NCBI GenBank assembly: GCA_964605095.1
Contig: CAZSBS010000055.1
Span: forward strand, 1-21,308
Length of the DNA stretch: 21,308 bases
Direction of reading: 5' to 3'
Source: JAUWQU01 sp964605095
Lineage (GTDB): Bacteria > Planctomycetota > Phycisphaerae > SM23-33
Shown: positions 1 through 7,825 of the stretch, piece by piece
How the letters are laid out: every line of letters starts with the position of its first letter
Numbering within the stretch: the stretch's first letter is position 1
The notes under the pieces: model-generated
Told to the model about the DNA's origin: nothing
The model's database searches: none
What the model saw: the letters and a program-made list of their open reading frames with translations, nothing else
Position numbers and translations under genes: made by a program

Positions 1-273
1 AATGCCCAATCTGACTTGCTTGCAGATCAATCACCGCCGGGAGGCGTTCTTCCAGCGGGGGCCTCCGCCTGCCGCAGCGCCTTGGCGAAATTGGCGTTGA
101 CGGGCTCGGACAGCACGGCATGGAACTCGGACTCGTGCATTTGAACCGGACTGGGATAAGCCCCTGCTGGCGCCGGCGATTGCGTCCGGCGTGTGGACAA
201 CGCGCCGGTCGTCTGATAGTTTGGACGCAGGCAGAACGATCGCATCGAGATGACCAGATGAAAGGTTAGCGGC
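1..273. other. Non-coding stretch upstream of rhaA
   Basis: I see no convincing gene here. The only small reading frame that stays outside rhaA is on the - strand, from an ATG at 140 to a stop at 27. It encodes 37 residues without a clear Shine-Dalgarno sequence or recognisable family. GGAGGC at 40-45 and GCCTCC at 61-66 could form a short stem that might end an upstream gene, but no T-run follows. The rhaA promoter presumably lies in this stretch. I cannot point to a good -35/-10 pair, and I see no clear operator palindrome. Confidence 0.4.
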
Positions 274-1536
274 ATGTCCAAGCGCGCGGAGCAGGGGTAT
301 GAACTGGCCAGGCAGCAGTATGCGGACCTGGGCGTGGATGTTGAGAAGGCGATGAAGGCCCTGTCAGGCGTGGCTATTTCGCTGCATTGCTGGCAGGGCG
401 ACGACGTGGGCGGCTTCGAGCACGCCGAGGCCGGCGCGCCGGGCGGCGGGCTGGCCGTAACCGGCAACTACCCCGGCAAGGCTCGCTCGGCCGACGAGCT
501 GCGGGCTGACCTGGACTTCGCCCTGTCGCTTATCCCCGGCAAGCACCGGCTGAACCTGCATGCCTGCTATGCCGAGCTGGCCGGCAGGAAGGTGGACCGC
601 GACGCGCTGGCGCCCGAGCACTTCGCCAACTGGATCGCCTGGGCCAAGGGGCGCGGCATGGGGATGGACTTCAACCCGACGTTCTTCGCGCATCCCAAGG
701 CGGCCGACGGGTGGACACTGGCCAACCGCGACGCGGGCATCCGGCGGTTCTGGGTCGATCACGGCATCGCGTGCAGGCGGATCGGCGCGGCCATGGGCAA
801 GGCCCTGGGCACGCCATGCGTGACCAACGTGTGGGTTCCCGACGGATCGAAGGACACGCCCGTGGACCGCAAGGGCCCCCGCGGGCGGCTTGCGGAGTCG
901 CTGGACGCGATCTTCGCCGAGCCGATCGACGCCCGGCTGAACCTCGACGCCGTCGAGAGCAAGCTTTTCGGCATTGGCTCGGAGAGCTACGTTGCCGGCT
1001 CGCACGAGTTCTACCTCGGCTACGCCGTGAGCCGGGGCAAGCTGCTGTGCCTCGACGCGGGGCACTTCCACCCCACCGAGGTCATCAGCGACAAGATCTC
1101 CAGCGTCCTGTGCTGGCTTGGGGAGATCCTGCTGCACGTCAGCCGGGGCGTGCGGTGGGACAGCGACCACGTCGTGACGCTGACCGACGAGCTGCTGGCC
1201 ATCGCGCAGGAGCTGGTCCGCGGCGACTATCTGGGCAGGACGCACATCGGCCTGGACTTCTTCGACGCCAGCATCAACCGCATCGCCGCGTGGGTGATCG
1301 GCACTCGGTGCATGCTCAAGGCTCTGCTGGCGGCGCTGCTGGAGCCCACGGAATCGCTGCGAAAGGCCGAGGACGCCGGCGACCTGACGGGCAGGCTGGC
1401 GCTGCTGGAAGAGTACAAGACGCTGCCGCTCGGCGCGGTGTGGGACCATTACTGCCTGGCAGCCGGGGTTCCGGGCGGGCCAGCCTGGCTGGATGACGTC
1501 CGGCGCTACGAGAGGGATGTGCTGTCCAAGCGGTAG
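274..1536 (+). CDS. rhaA: L-rhamnose isomerase (EC 5.3.1.14)
   Basis: Interconverts L-rhamnose and L-rhamnulose in the cytoplasm, the first step of the phosphorylating rhamnose pathway. The 420-residue product is the same length as the well-studied enterobacterial enzyme (about 419). Recognisable family segments are SGVAISLHCWQGDDVGGFE near residues 31-49, LDAGHFHPTEVISDKISS at 260-277 and VRWDSDHV at 293-300. By alignment from memory to E. coli RhaA, the metal ligands correspond to His264, Asp296 and Asp298. HIGLDFFDASINR (324-336) is the conserved late segment. The ATG at 274 has AAAGG at 261-265, about 8 bases upstream. The binding-protein gene follows after 45 bp in the same direction, so co-transcription is likely. 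The kinase (rhaB) and aldolase (rhaD) of the pathway are not in the window. Confidence 0.96.
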   Translation: MSKRAEQGYELARQQYADLGVDVEKAMKALSGVAISLHCWQGDDVGGFEHAEAGAPGGGLAVTGNYPGKARSADELRADLDFALSLIPGKHRLNLHACYAELAGRKVDRDALAPEHFANWIAWAKGRGMGMDFNPTFFAHPKAADGWTLANRDAGIRRFWVDHGIACRRIGAAMGKALGTPCVTNVWVPDGSKDTPVDRKGPRGRLAESLDAIFAEPIDARLNLDAVESKLFGIGSESYVAGSHEFYLGYAVSRGKLLCLDAGHFHPTEVISDKISSVLCWLGEILLHVSRGVRWDSDHVVTLTDELLAIAQELVRGDYLGRTHIGLDFFDASINRIAAWVIGTRCMLKALLAALLEPTESLRKAEDAGDLTGRLALLEEYKTLPLGAVWDHYCLAAGVPGGPAWLDDVRRYERDVLSKR

Positions 1537-1581
1537 CGACAAGCGGTCACCTGATTCTGAATAACTACACCAGGTTTGGCA

Positions 1582-3243
1582 ATGGCGAACGACCACGACA
1601 TAGAAGAGGCCGCGCCCAAGGGGCTGCTTCGCCACGTGTGGAAGTACGGCTCGCTGTGCGCGGTGCTGGGAGTAAGCACCTGGCTGCTTTGGCCGGGCGG
1701 GGCGGGCACTGATGCCGCCGGCAAGGCTGGGGCCGGGCGGGCAGACGGGCCGGACGCCAAGTACGTTATCAAGTTCTCCCCGGGCGGGCAGTACGTGCCG
1801 GGTAGCGTGCCATTCGGAATCGGCAAGCCGCTGGAGGGCCTGGCCAAGGTCATCCGCGGCTTCGAGCGGCGATTCCCGGACACGCACATCGAGATCATCA
1901 ACGTGCCGACCGTCCGCGAGTACCTCGTAACGCAGCTTTCCAGCGGGGCCGCGCCGGACATCATCAACGTCAACGTCGAGGATGTCTGGGTAGACGTCCA
2001 GAAGGGATGGTACATCCCGCTGGACAGCTTCCTGGAGGCGCCGAATCCGTTCGTCGTCGAGAAGCACGACCCAAACCTGCCGGGCGCCAGGCAATGGTGG
2101 GACTCGTTCCGCTACCAGGCAATCAGCCGCGGCAAGGCCGCGCCCGATGGGCGGAACTACTGCATCACGATGGACATGATCGAGACGGGGATCTTCTACA
2201 ACAAGACGATCTTCGCCAAGCTCGGCCTGGCTGTGCCGGAGACCTGGCCTCAGTTCCTGGCCGTGATGACGCGGATCAAGCAGGAGCCCGGCCTGACGCC
2301 GCTGCTGATGTCTCTGAGCAGCTATAACGACTGGGCGACGGACCTGATGTTCGACCAGCTCTACTACAACCTCCTGCCGGGCATCGACCTGAAGAAGGAC
2401 CCCGCCCGCGAGGCTTACCTCCAGGGCTACCTCGACGGCGACGAGCTCGTCTTCCTGCTGCGAAAGGGTTTTTTCGGCCCGCGAGACAAGCGATACCGCG
2501 ACCTGTGGCGGATCTTGAAGCAGCTCAAGCGGTACACCAACGACGACATGACCAACGCCGACCTGACCCGCCAGTTCGTCACGCAGCAGGGCGCAATGTA
2601 TTGGACAGCCAGCCCGCTGACATACCGGCTGCGGTCGGACCACAAGCTTGGCTTCGAGTGGGGCGTGTTCTACCCGCCAAGGTTCACCAGGGAGACTTCC
2701 CCCTACGCCAGCGGCAAGGACATGTGCGTGATCGGCGGGTCCGCGACGCAATTCGAGGTAACATGCTCGGCTGTGGGCGACACGGACGCCTCGCTGCCGC
2801 TGGAAGATCGCATGGCAAAATCCGAGCGGCTGAAGCGGGTGATGGCGTTCCTCCAGTTCCTCTGCACCCCGGAGCAGACCGAGCAGGTCGTCAACGAGTA
2901 CCCCTGCCTCATGCCGAACATCGTCGGCGTGCCGGTGCTGGCGCCGCTGGCGCCGTTCGAGAAGATCCTCGAGCGGCGCTACACGACGACCAAATGGCTG
3001 TTCTCGTTCGACCTGCGGTTCAGCGACATCCAGGAGCGGATGCTGGGCCTGTACCTGGCCGGCGGGGCAAGCCTTGATGAGTTCCTCGTCTGGCAGAAAG
3101 CCAACCTCGACGCCGCGGCCGAGAACCTCGCGCGCCGCAAAGCGCCGGACTTCGCCGCCCTGGAAACGCAGTGGAAAAGCCTGGCGCCCGTGCGGGCGAA
3201 AATGACGGACCTGCCGGACGAGCCCCGGGAGGACAAGCCATGA
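1582..3243 (+). CDS. ABC sugar-transporter solute-binding protein, family 1 (CUT1 type)
   Basis: Probable substrate-binding component of a carbohydrate importer. From the ATG at 1582 it has 553 residues, longer than the usual 400-450. A hydrophobic segment (about residues 20-38, SLCAVLGVSTWLLW) is preceded by a charged N-terminus. It could be an export signal or an uncleaved anchor. No lipobox cysteine follows, so it is not an obvious lipoprotein. The mature part shows the family-1 pattern: FERRFPDTHIEIINVP, SSGAAPDIINVNVED, then TGIFYNKTIFAKLGLAVPETWPQF, which is the classic hinge-region signature. The ATG has only a weak AGG upstream at 1572-1574. An in-frame TTG at 1576 is the alternative start. 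Its stop overlaps the first permease start. The substrate is inferred as rhamnose or a rhamnose-containing oligosaccharide only because rhaA is adjacent. Confidence 0.88.
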   Translation: MANDHDIEEAAPKGLLRHVWKYGSLCAVLGVSTWLLWPGGAGTDAAGKAGAGRADGPDAKYVIKFSPGGQYVPGSVPFGIGKPLEGLAKVIRGFERRFPDTHIEIINVPTVREYLVTQLSSGAAPDIINVNVEDVWVDVQKGWYIPLDSFLEAPNPFVVEKHDPNLPGARQWWDSFRYQAISRGKAAPDGRNYCITMDMIETGIFYNKTIFAKLGLAVPETWPQFLAVMTRIKQEPGLTPLLMSLSSYNDWATDLMFDQLYYNLLPGIDLKKDPAREAYLQGYLDGDELVFLLRKGFFGPRDKRYRDLWRILKQLKRYTNDDMTNADLTRQFVTQQGAMYWTASPLTYRLRSDHKLGFEWGVFYPPRFTRETSPYASGKDMCVIGGSATQFEVTCSAVGDTDASLPLEDRMAKSERLKRVMAFLQFLCTPEQTEQVVNEYPCLMPNIVGVPVLAPLAPFEKILERRYTTTKWLFSFDLRFSDIQERMLGLYLAGGASLDEFLVWQKANLDAAAENLARRKAPDFAALETQWKSLAPVRAKMTDLPDEPREDKP

Positions 3244-4142
3244 TCCGCCCGAGCCTGAAATCGACGCTGGGCTGCTACACGATCATCCTGCCGGGGATAG
3301 TGCTGCTGCTGACGTTCATCTACCTGCCGGTGGTCTGGGCGTTCTCCAAGTCGCTCCAGGAGTTCGAGGTCGGCGGCCCGGCAAGATTCGTCGGACTGGC
3401 CAACTACCGGGAGTACCTCACGCTGGACCCAACCTGCTGGCCCAGCGTGCTGAACATGCTGATGCTGACCATGTTCGCGGTATTCGTCCGCCTTACGGTC
3501 CCGCTGATCGTGGCCAAGCTCATCCACTCGCTGCCAAGGGAGCGGTGGAGGCATTTCTACCGGGTCATGTTCCTGGCGCCGATAGTCGTGCCCGGCGTGG
3601 CGGTGCAGCTCATCTGGCAGGAGATGATCTACTCCGACTACGGCATGCTCAACTCGCTGCTGAGGGGCCTGAACCTCTCGAGCTGGACACATGGCTGGCT
3701 GAGCGACCCGAACACCGCGCTGGCGGCGGTGATGATGGTGGGCTTCCCCTTCGTCGGCGGATTCGAGGTGCTGATCTACTACGCGGGGCTGTCGGCGATT
3801 CCCGACAGCGTTAACGAGGCCGCCCTGCTGGAAGGCTGCACGGGCGTCAGCAAGTTCTTCCGTATCGACATCCCGCTTGTCCTCAGCCAGCTCAAGCTCA
3901 TCGTGCTGCTGACGATCATCGGCGGGATGCAGGGCTTCGAGGGTCTGTTCATCCTCACCCGCGGCGGACCCGGCTTCAAGACCACCGTGCCGGGCCTGTG
4001 GATGTACTTCAACGCGTTCAGCTTCCAGCGGATGGGCTACGCCTGCGCCATCGGCGTGCTGCTGTTCCTGGCAATCTTCGTGCTGACGCTGCTTAACCTG
4101 CGGTATTTCAAGTCGGCTGAAGACATCAAGGGAGGATCCTGA
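3240..4142 (+). CDS. ABC sugar-transporter permease, MalF/UgpA type
   Basis: Inner-membrane permease subunit of a CUT1 importer, 300 residues. About six hydrophobic helices are visible: near residues 14-38, 70-97, 102-126, 155-180, 218-240 and 262-285. The cytoplasmic EAA loop that docks on the ATPase is clear at about residues 186-214 (NEAALLEGCTGVSKFFRIDIP), with the expected Gly and the I-x-x-P ending. The ATG at 3240 overlaps the upstream stop as ATGA, so translation is probably coupled. GGAGG at 3230-3234, spaced 5 bases from the ATG, supports this start over an in-frame GTG at 3171 that would lie inside the binding-protein gene. It pairs with the next permease as a heterodimer. No ATPase gene is present nearby. 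Confidence 0.93.
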   Translation: MIRPSLKSTLGCYTIILPGIVLLLTFIYLPVVWAFSKSLQEFEVGGPARFVGLANYREYLTLDPTCWPSVLNMLMLTMFAVFVRLTVPLIVAKLIHSLPRERWRHFYRVMFLAPIVVPGVAVQLIWQEMIYSDYGMLNSLLRGLNLSSWTHGWLSDPNTALAAVMMVGFPFVGGFEVLIYYAGLSAIPDSVNEAALLEGCTGVSKFFRIDIPLVLSQLKLIVLLTIIGGMQGFEGLFILTRGGPGFKTTVPGLWMYFNAFSFQRMGYACAIGVLLFLAIFVLTLLNLRYFKSAEDIKGGS

Positions 4143-5086
4143 TGGGCCGATGGAGACTCCTGGCAATTCACGTGACGCTTCTGACGGTCGCCTCGCTGAC
4201 GATGCTGCCGCTGGCGTTCATGGTCAACAACGTCTTCCGCAGCAACCGGGAGTTCTACCGGAGCTTCTTCAGCATACCGGACGCCTTCAAGGGCCTGGCC
4301 AGCGTGGCCGGGGCGGCTGTCGGCGACTCCAACGAGCCCGTGGAGGTCGAGGACGAGCAGGGCCAGTCGCGGCGGGTCGCCCCCGCGGAGGCGGCGGGGG
4401 TTTACTTCCGGCAGATCAAACGCGGGCCGGCGATGGCCTGGGCGGTGCTGAGGCCCTACCTCATAAACTCGCTTATAGTCTCCATCCTGACAGCGCTGGG
4501 GGTATCCGTGCTGGGCAGCTCTGCCGCGTATATCCTCTCGCGGTACAGGTTCCTCGGCTCGCGGGCAACGCTGGTGATGTTCCTGGCGACGATGATGTTC
4601 CCCGGCGTGCTGACGCTCGTGCCGAGCTTCCTTCTGGTCAAGAACCTCGGGCTGCTCAACACCTACTGGGCGATGATCCTGCCATACGTGGCAGCCGGCC
4701 AGGTCTTCGCGATATTCGTGTTCCACAGTTTCTTCAAGGGCCTGCCCGAAGAGCTGTTCGAGAGCGCCCGCATGGACGGGGCCGGGCACTTGAGCCTCTA
4801 CTGGAACATAGTCCTGCCGCTGTCCAGGCCGGTCTTCTCGGTGGTGATAATCATGAACATCCTGGGCACGTGGAACAACTTCCTCTGGCCGTTCATCACG
4901 AACACCGACGGCTCGCACCACGTGATCTCGTCGGGCCTGTTCGCCCTGGCCACCAGCGAGCACGCGCAGAACTTCTCGACAATGTACGCCGCCTACGCGA
5001 TAAGCTCCGTGCCCCTGCTGATCCTGTTCGTCTACGCCACGCGCCCGTTCATCCGCGGCATGACCAGCGGTGCGTTCAAGGCGTGA
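4142..5086 (+). CDS. ABC sugar-transporter permease, MalG/UgpE type
   Basis: Second inner-membrane permease, 314 residues, partner of the preceding MalF-type subunit. The start overlaps the upstream stop (TGATG), and a strong GGAGG lies at 4131-4135. The EAA loop is intact at about residues 200-230 (ELFESARMDGAGHLSLYWN, then IVLPLSRP). After helix 1 (about 8-28) there is an extracytoplasmic stretch of about 70 residues. It contains an acidic, helix-breaking segment, EPVEVEDEQGQSRRVAPAEA (65-84), which looks longer than usual for this family. The remaining helices and the C-terminal FIRGMTSGAFKA are typical of MalG-like proteins. It is the last gene of the sugar block. A 363-bp non-coding gap follows, with no clear terminator hairpin plus T-run. 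Confidence 0.93.
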   Translation: MGRWRLLAIHVTLLTVASLTMLPLAFMVNNVFRSNREFYRSFFSIPDAFKGLASVAGAAVGDSNEPVEVEDEQGQSRRVAPAEAAGVYFRQIKRGPAMAWAVLRPYLINSLIVSILTALGVSVLGSSAAYILSRYRFLGSRATLVMFLATMMFPGVLTLVPSFLLVKNLGLLNTYWAMILPYVAAGQVFAIFVFHSFFKGLPEELFESARMDGAGHLSLYWNIVLPLSRPVFSVVIIMNILGTWNNFLWPFITNTDGSHHVISSGLFALATSEHAQNFSTMYAAYAISSVPLLILFVYATRPFIRGMTSGAFKA

Positions 5087-5194
5087 ACTCCGGCCCAGGG
5101 TGCTCGTGCGGCGCGTAGAATGTACCGTGGACTCTCTACGGTCCAGAAACAGGCTGGCAAGACCCGTCTTGGAACCATCTGCCTCCCGGATTCG

Positions 5195-5341
5195 TTCTAA
5201 GAACGTGTATGAAAACCGGCGTCTTTCGTAGCACGGGCATCTTGCCCTTGAGTGGCACGGCAAAGACCACGGGCGAGACACCCGTGGGGAGCAGGGCCAA
5301 GATGGCCATGCTACGGTTTTCGCATTTCATACAAGTTCTAA
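5195..5341. repeat. Imperfect inverted-repeat element, about 147 bp
   Basis: The inner arms are GTAGCACGGGCATCTTGCCC (5228-5247) and its near-perfect reverse complement at 5294-5314, differing by one indel and two mismatches. The pairing resumes further out. GTATGAAAACCG at 5208-5219 pairs with CGGTTTTC...CATAC ending near 5332, and TTCTAAGAAC at 5195-5204 pairs with GTTCTAA at 5335-5341, with short indels between. The centre carries a perfect hairpin, CCACGGG (5267-5273), 7-base loop, CCCGTGG (5281-5287). Any short reading frame across it is a translation of the repeat, not a gene. It is probably a non-autonomous or REP-like interspersed element. It could also fold as RNA in the 3' region of the sugar operon. 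Confidence 0.75.
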
Positions 5342-5353
5342 GGCTGGAACGCT

Positions 5354-5386
5354 ATACTGCATTGTTACGATGATGAATTGCAGTAT
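5354..5386. promoter_or_regulatory. 8+8 bp dyad, possible operator of the efflux operon
   Basis: ATACTGCA at 5354-5361 is mirrored exactly by TGCAGTAT at 5379-5386, with 17 bases between. The half-sites are 25 bp apart, about two and a half helical turns. The right half-site ends 7 bases before the TATAAT box at 5394-5399, so a bound protein would cover the -35 region. An alternative reading is a weak transcription stop for the sugar operon, because TTTT follows at 5391-5394, but the loop is long. The regulator is unknown and none is encoded in the window. Confidence 0.45.
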
Positions 5387-5393
5387 GATGTTT

Positions 5394-5399
5394 TATAAT
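5394..5399 (+). promoter_or_regulatory. Candidate -10 box of the efflux operon
   Basis: A perfect TATAAT lies 50 bp upstream of the adaptor ATG, inside an AT-rich island that stands out from the GC-rich surroundings. No good -35 hexamer sits 16-18 bp upstream; 5371-5376 reads TGATGA. That fits a promoter needing an activator or one controlled through the overlapping dyad. Confidence 0.45.
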
Positions 5400-5449
5400 G
5401 ATTTAACCCAGGCATGCGCCGCTTACAGGCAACCAGCGGAGAAAGTGGC

Positions 5450-7825
5450 ATGAACGACAACAACCGGCCGGCATTGGGCGGCAGGTCGAGGCTGAAAAGC
5501 GTGGCTGTGGCCCTGTTGGTGGTGGGGGCTGTCGTGGCCATCGGCATCGGCCTTTACTGGAGCTTTGCTTCCGCGGGCCAGCCGGCCCCGGCGGGCGACG
5601 GGCACGATCACGGGGCTCCCACGATCTGGACCTGCTCAATGCACCCCCAGATCCGCATGCCCAAACCCGGCCTGTGCCCAATATGCGGCATGAAGCTCAT
5701 TCCGCTGAAGATCAGCTCCGGCGAGAAAATGACCTCGATGCGTGAACTGACGGTCAGCAAGTCGGCCTCGGCGCTGATGGATATCGAGACCTCCGCGGTC
5801 CAGCGGCTTTACCCGCGGGCCGAGGTGAGGATGGTCGGCAAGGTCGACTACGACGAGACTCGCCTGTCGTACATCACCGCCTGGATGCCAGGGCGGCTCG
5901 ACAGGCTGTTCGTGGACTACACGGGAATCGCCGTCCGCAAGGGCGACCACATGGTGGACATCTACAGCCCCGCGCTCTACAGCGCCCAGGAGGAACTTCT
6001 CCAGGCCGTCAAGTCCGCCAAGGAATCCGCCGCCGCGCCGGCGCAGGGTTCGACCGTTTTTGGCGACAGCTCCAAGGAGAACCTCGCCGCCGCCCGCCAG
6101 AAGCTCCACCTGCTGGGGCTTACCGACGAGCAGATCGCCCGCGTGGAAAAACTCGGCAAGGCCGAGGACCACGTGATAATCTACGCCCCCGCCAGCGGGA
6201 TCGTCATCCACAAGAACGCCCAGGAGGGCATGTACGTCGAGACAGGCTCCCGGATTTACACGCTTGCCGACCTCTCGAAGGTATGGGTGAAGCTCGACGC
6301 CTACGAGTCGGACCTGGCCTGGCTGCGATACGGGCAGAAAGCGGAGTTCACCACCGTCAGCTACCCGGGCGAAACCTTTACCGGTACGGTCTCGTTCATC
6401 GATCCGATCGTCAACCCCATGACGCGAACGGTGCAGGTCCGCGTCAACGTGCCGAACGACCAGGGCAAGCTCAAGCCCGAGATGTTCGTCAAGGCTGTCG
6501 TCCAGTCGCGAGTCGCCGCCGGCGGGCGAGTGATGGAGCCCGACCTGGCCGGAAAGTGGATCTGCCCCATGCACCCGGAGGTCGTCAAGGACTCGACCGG
6601 CAAGTGCGACATCTGCGGCATGGACCTGGTCACGGCTGAGTCGCTCGGCTATGTCCCCGCCGGGGCCGACGAGAAGGAAAAGCCGCTTGTGATTCCCGTC
6701 TCAGCCGCCCTTATCACGGGCACGCGGGCGATCGTGTACGTCAAAACGCCCGGCGCAAAGAAGCCCACGTTCGAAGGTCGGGAGATCGTCCTTGGCCCCC
6801 GCGCCGGGGGCTGGTACATCGTCCGTCGTGGCCTGGCCGAGGGAGAGCAGGTGGTCACGCGGGGCAACTTCAAGATCGACAGCGCCCTGCAAATCGAGGC
6901 CAGGCCAAGCATGATGACGCCCGATGGCGGCGGCAGCCCGGCAGGCGAGGCCGTAAAGCTGCCCGTAATGCTTGTTGAGCAGCTCAATAAGGTCCTCCAG
7001 GCCGCCAAAGAGGCCCATAAAGCCGCCGCTTCGGACGACCTGCCCGCGGGCAAGGCCGCGTTTGGCCGGCTCGGCAATGCCCTGGCCGCCGTTGACGCCA
7101 ACTCGGCCGACAACCACGTCAAAATGATGTTCAAGGAACTGGCCATGCGCCTGGGCAACGACGCATTCGAGGGCGCCTCCGCTACGACGCTGCCCGGGCT
7201 GCACAACACCGTAAAGTCACTTGCCGACAACGCGAACACGCTCGCGACCTGGTTCGGCCTGTCCCCAGCCAAGACCCCCACTGCCGCGGAGACCATCCCG
7301 GCAGAGCTGAGCAAACAATTCGACGCGGTCTTCGATGCCTATTTCGCCGCCTCGGCCGCCCTTGCCGACGACGACCCCAACGCCGCCCGAAAGGCCATTG
7401 CGGACATGTCCGCTGCCGTCGCCAAGGTGGACATGAAGCTCTTCTCCCCCGCCGGGCATGATGCATGGATGAAGATCAAGGGCTCCAGCATTGTTGTCAG
7501 GTATGGCGGCTCGGGAATGGACGGCGCCCTGGCCCAGGCAGGCAAGGCCGCAGACATCCAGGGCATCCGGACCGCGTTCGCGGAATTGTCCCGCCAGGTT
7601 ATCATCCTTGCCCGCCGCTGGCCGCCGGATAGCCCCAAGGCCTACTACCGCATTCACTGCCCGATGGCGTTCGACAATCGCGGCGCAGACTGGCTCGCGC
7701 CGAGCCGGGACGTCCGCAATCCATACTTCGGCGCCAGCATGCCCAACTGCGGCAGCGTCGAGGAAACATTCACCCGCAAGGATTCCATGACCCCCAACAC
7801 CGCCCCGGCGGACCAGCATAAATGA
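5450..7825 (+). CDS. cusB: CusB-type periplasmic adaptor of a heavy-metal RND efflux pump
   Basis: Membrane-fusion adaptor linking a CusA-type pump to an outer-membrane channel, probably for Cu(I)/Ag(I). From the ATG at 5450 (GGAG at 5438-5441) it has 791 residues, nearly twice E. coli CusB (about 400). An in-frame ATG at 5414 lacks a comparable ribosome site. Visible order: N-terminal helix (about 17-38), HDH-containing linker, then metal-binding module 1 with pattern C-x-M-H-x10-C-x2-C-G-M (Cys62, Met64, His65, Cys76, Cys79). Next comes the HlyD-like barrel/lipoyl/hairpin core (about 90-360), then a second identical-pattern module (Cys372, Met374, His375, Cys386, Cys389). The C-terminus has more barrel sequence and two helical DUF3347-like segments (from about 502 and about 620), ending in an IHCPMAFDNRGADWL motif near 731. 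The stop overlaps cusA as ATGA. Confidence 0.93.
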   Translation: MNDNNRPALGGRSRLKSVAVALLVVGAVVAIGIGLYWSFASAGQPAPAGDGHDHGAPTIWTCSMHPQIRMPKPGLCPICGMKLIPLKISSGEKMTSMRELTVSKSASALMDIETSAVQRLYPRAEVRMVGKVDYDETRLSYITAWMPGRLDRLFVDYTGIAVRKGDHMVDIYSPALYSAQEELLQAVKSAKESAAAPAQGSTVFGDSSKENLAAARQKLHLLGLTDEQIARVEKLGKAEDHVIIYAPASGIVIHKNAQEGMYVETGSRIYTLADLSKVWVKLDAYESDLAWLRYGQKAEFTTVSYPGETFTGTVSFIDPIVNPMTRTVQVRVNVPNDQGKLKPEMFVKAVVQSRVAAGGRVMEPDLAGKWICPMHPEVVKDSTGKCDICGMDLVTAESLGYVPAGADEKEKPLVIPVSAALITGTRAIVYVKTPGAKKPTFEGREIVLGPRAGGWYIVRRGLAEGEQVVTRGNFKIDSALQIEARPSMMTPDGGGSPAGEAVKLPVMLVEQLNKVLQAAKEAHKAAASDDLPAGKAAFGRLGNALAAVDANSADNHVKMMFKELAMRLGNDAFEGASATTLPGLHNTVKSLADNANTLATWFGLSPAKTPTAAETIPAELSKQFDAVFDAYFAASAALADDDPNAARKAIADMSAAVAKVDMKLFSPAGHDAWMKIKGSSIVVRYGGSGMDGALAQAGKAADIQGIRTAFAELSRQVIILARRWPPDSPKAYYRIHCPMAFDNRGADWLAPSRDVRNPYFGASMPNCGSVEETFTRKDSMTPNTAPADQHK

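Noticed and set aside
27..140. 37-residue - strand ORF upstream of rhaA
   Set aside because: No Shine-Dalgarno sequence, no recognisable family, and too short to support as a gene.
364..2751. Long - strand reading frame of 795 codons across rhaA and the binding protein
   Set aside because: Its product is rich in Arg/Gln/His/Val with no family pattern, and it lies antisense to two clearly recognisable genes. It is a GC-rich shadow frame.
5120..5155. Short inverted repeat (ACCGT...ACGGT) after the second permease, considered as a terminator
   Set aside because: The stem is only 5 bp and no T-run follows.
4037..5281. - strand frame of 414 codons over the MalG-type permease and the gap
   Set aside because: Antisense to a clear permease. 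It runs into the repeat element and has no recognisable domain.
5136..5330. - strand 64-residue frame containing GKMPVLRKTPVF
   Set aside because: This is the translation of the inverted-repeat element, not a gene.
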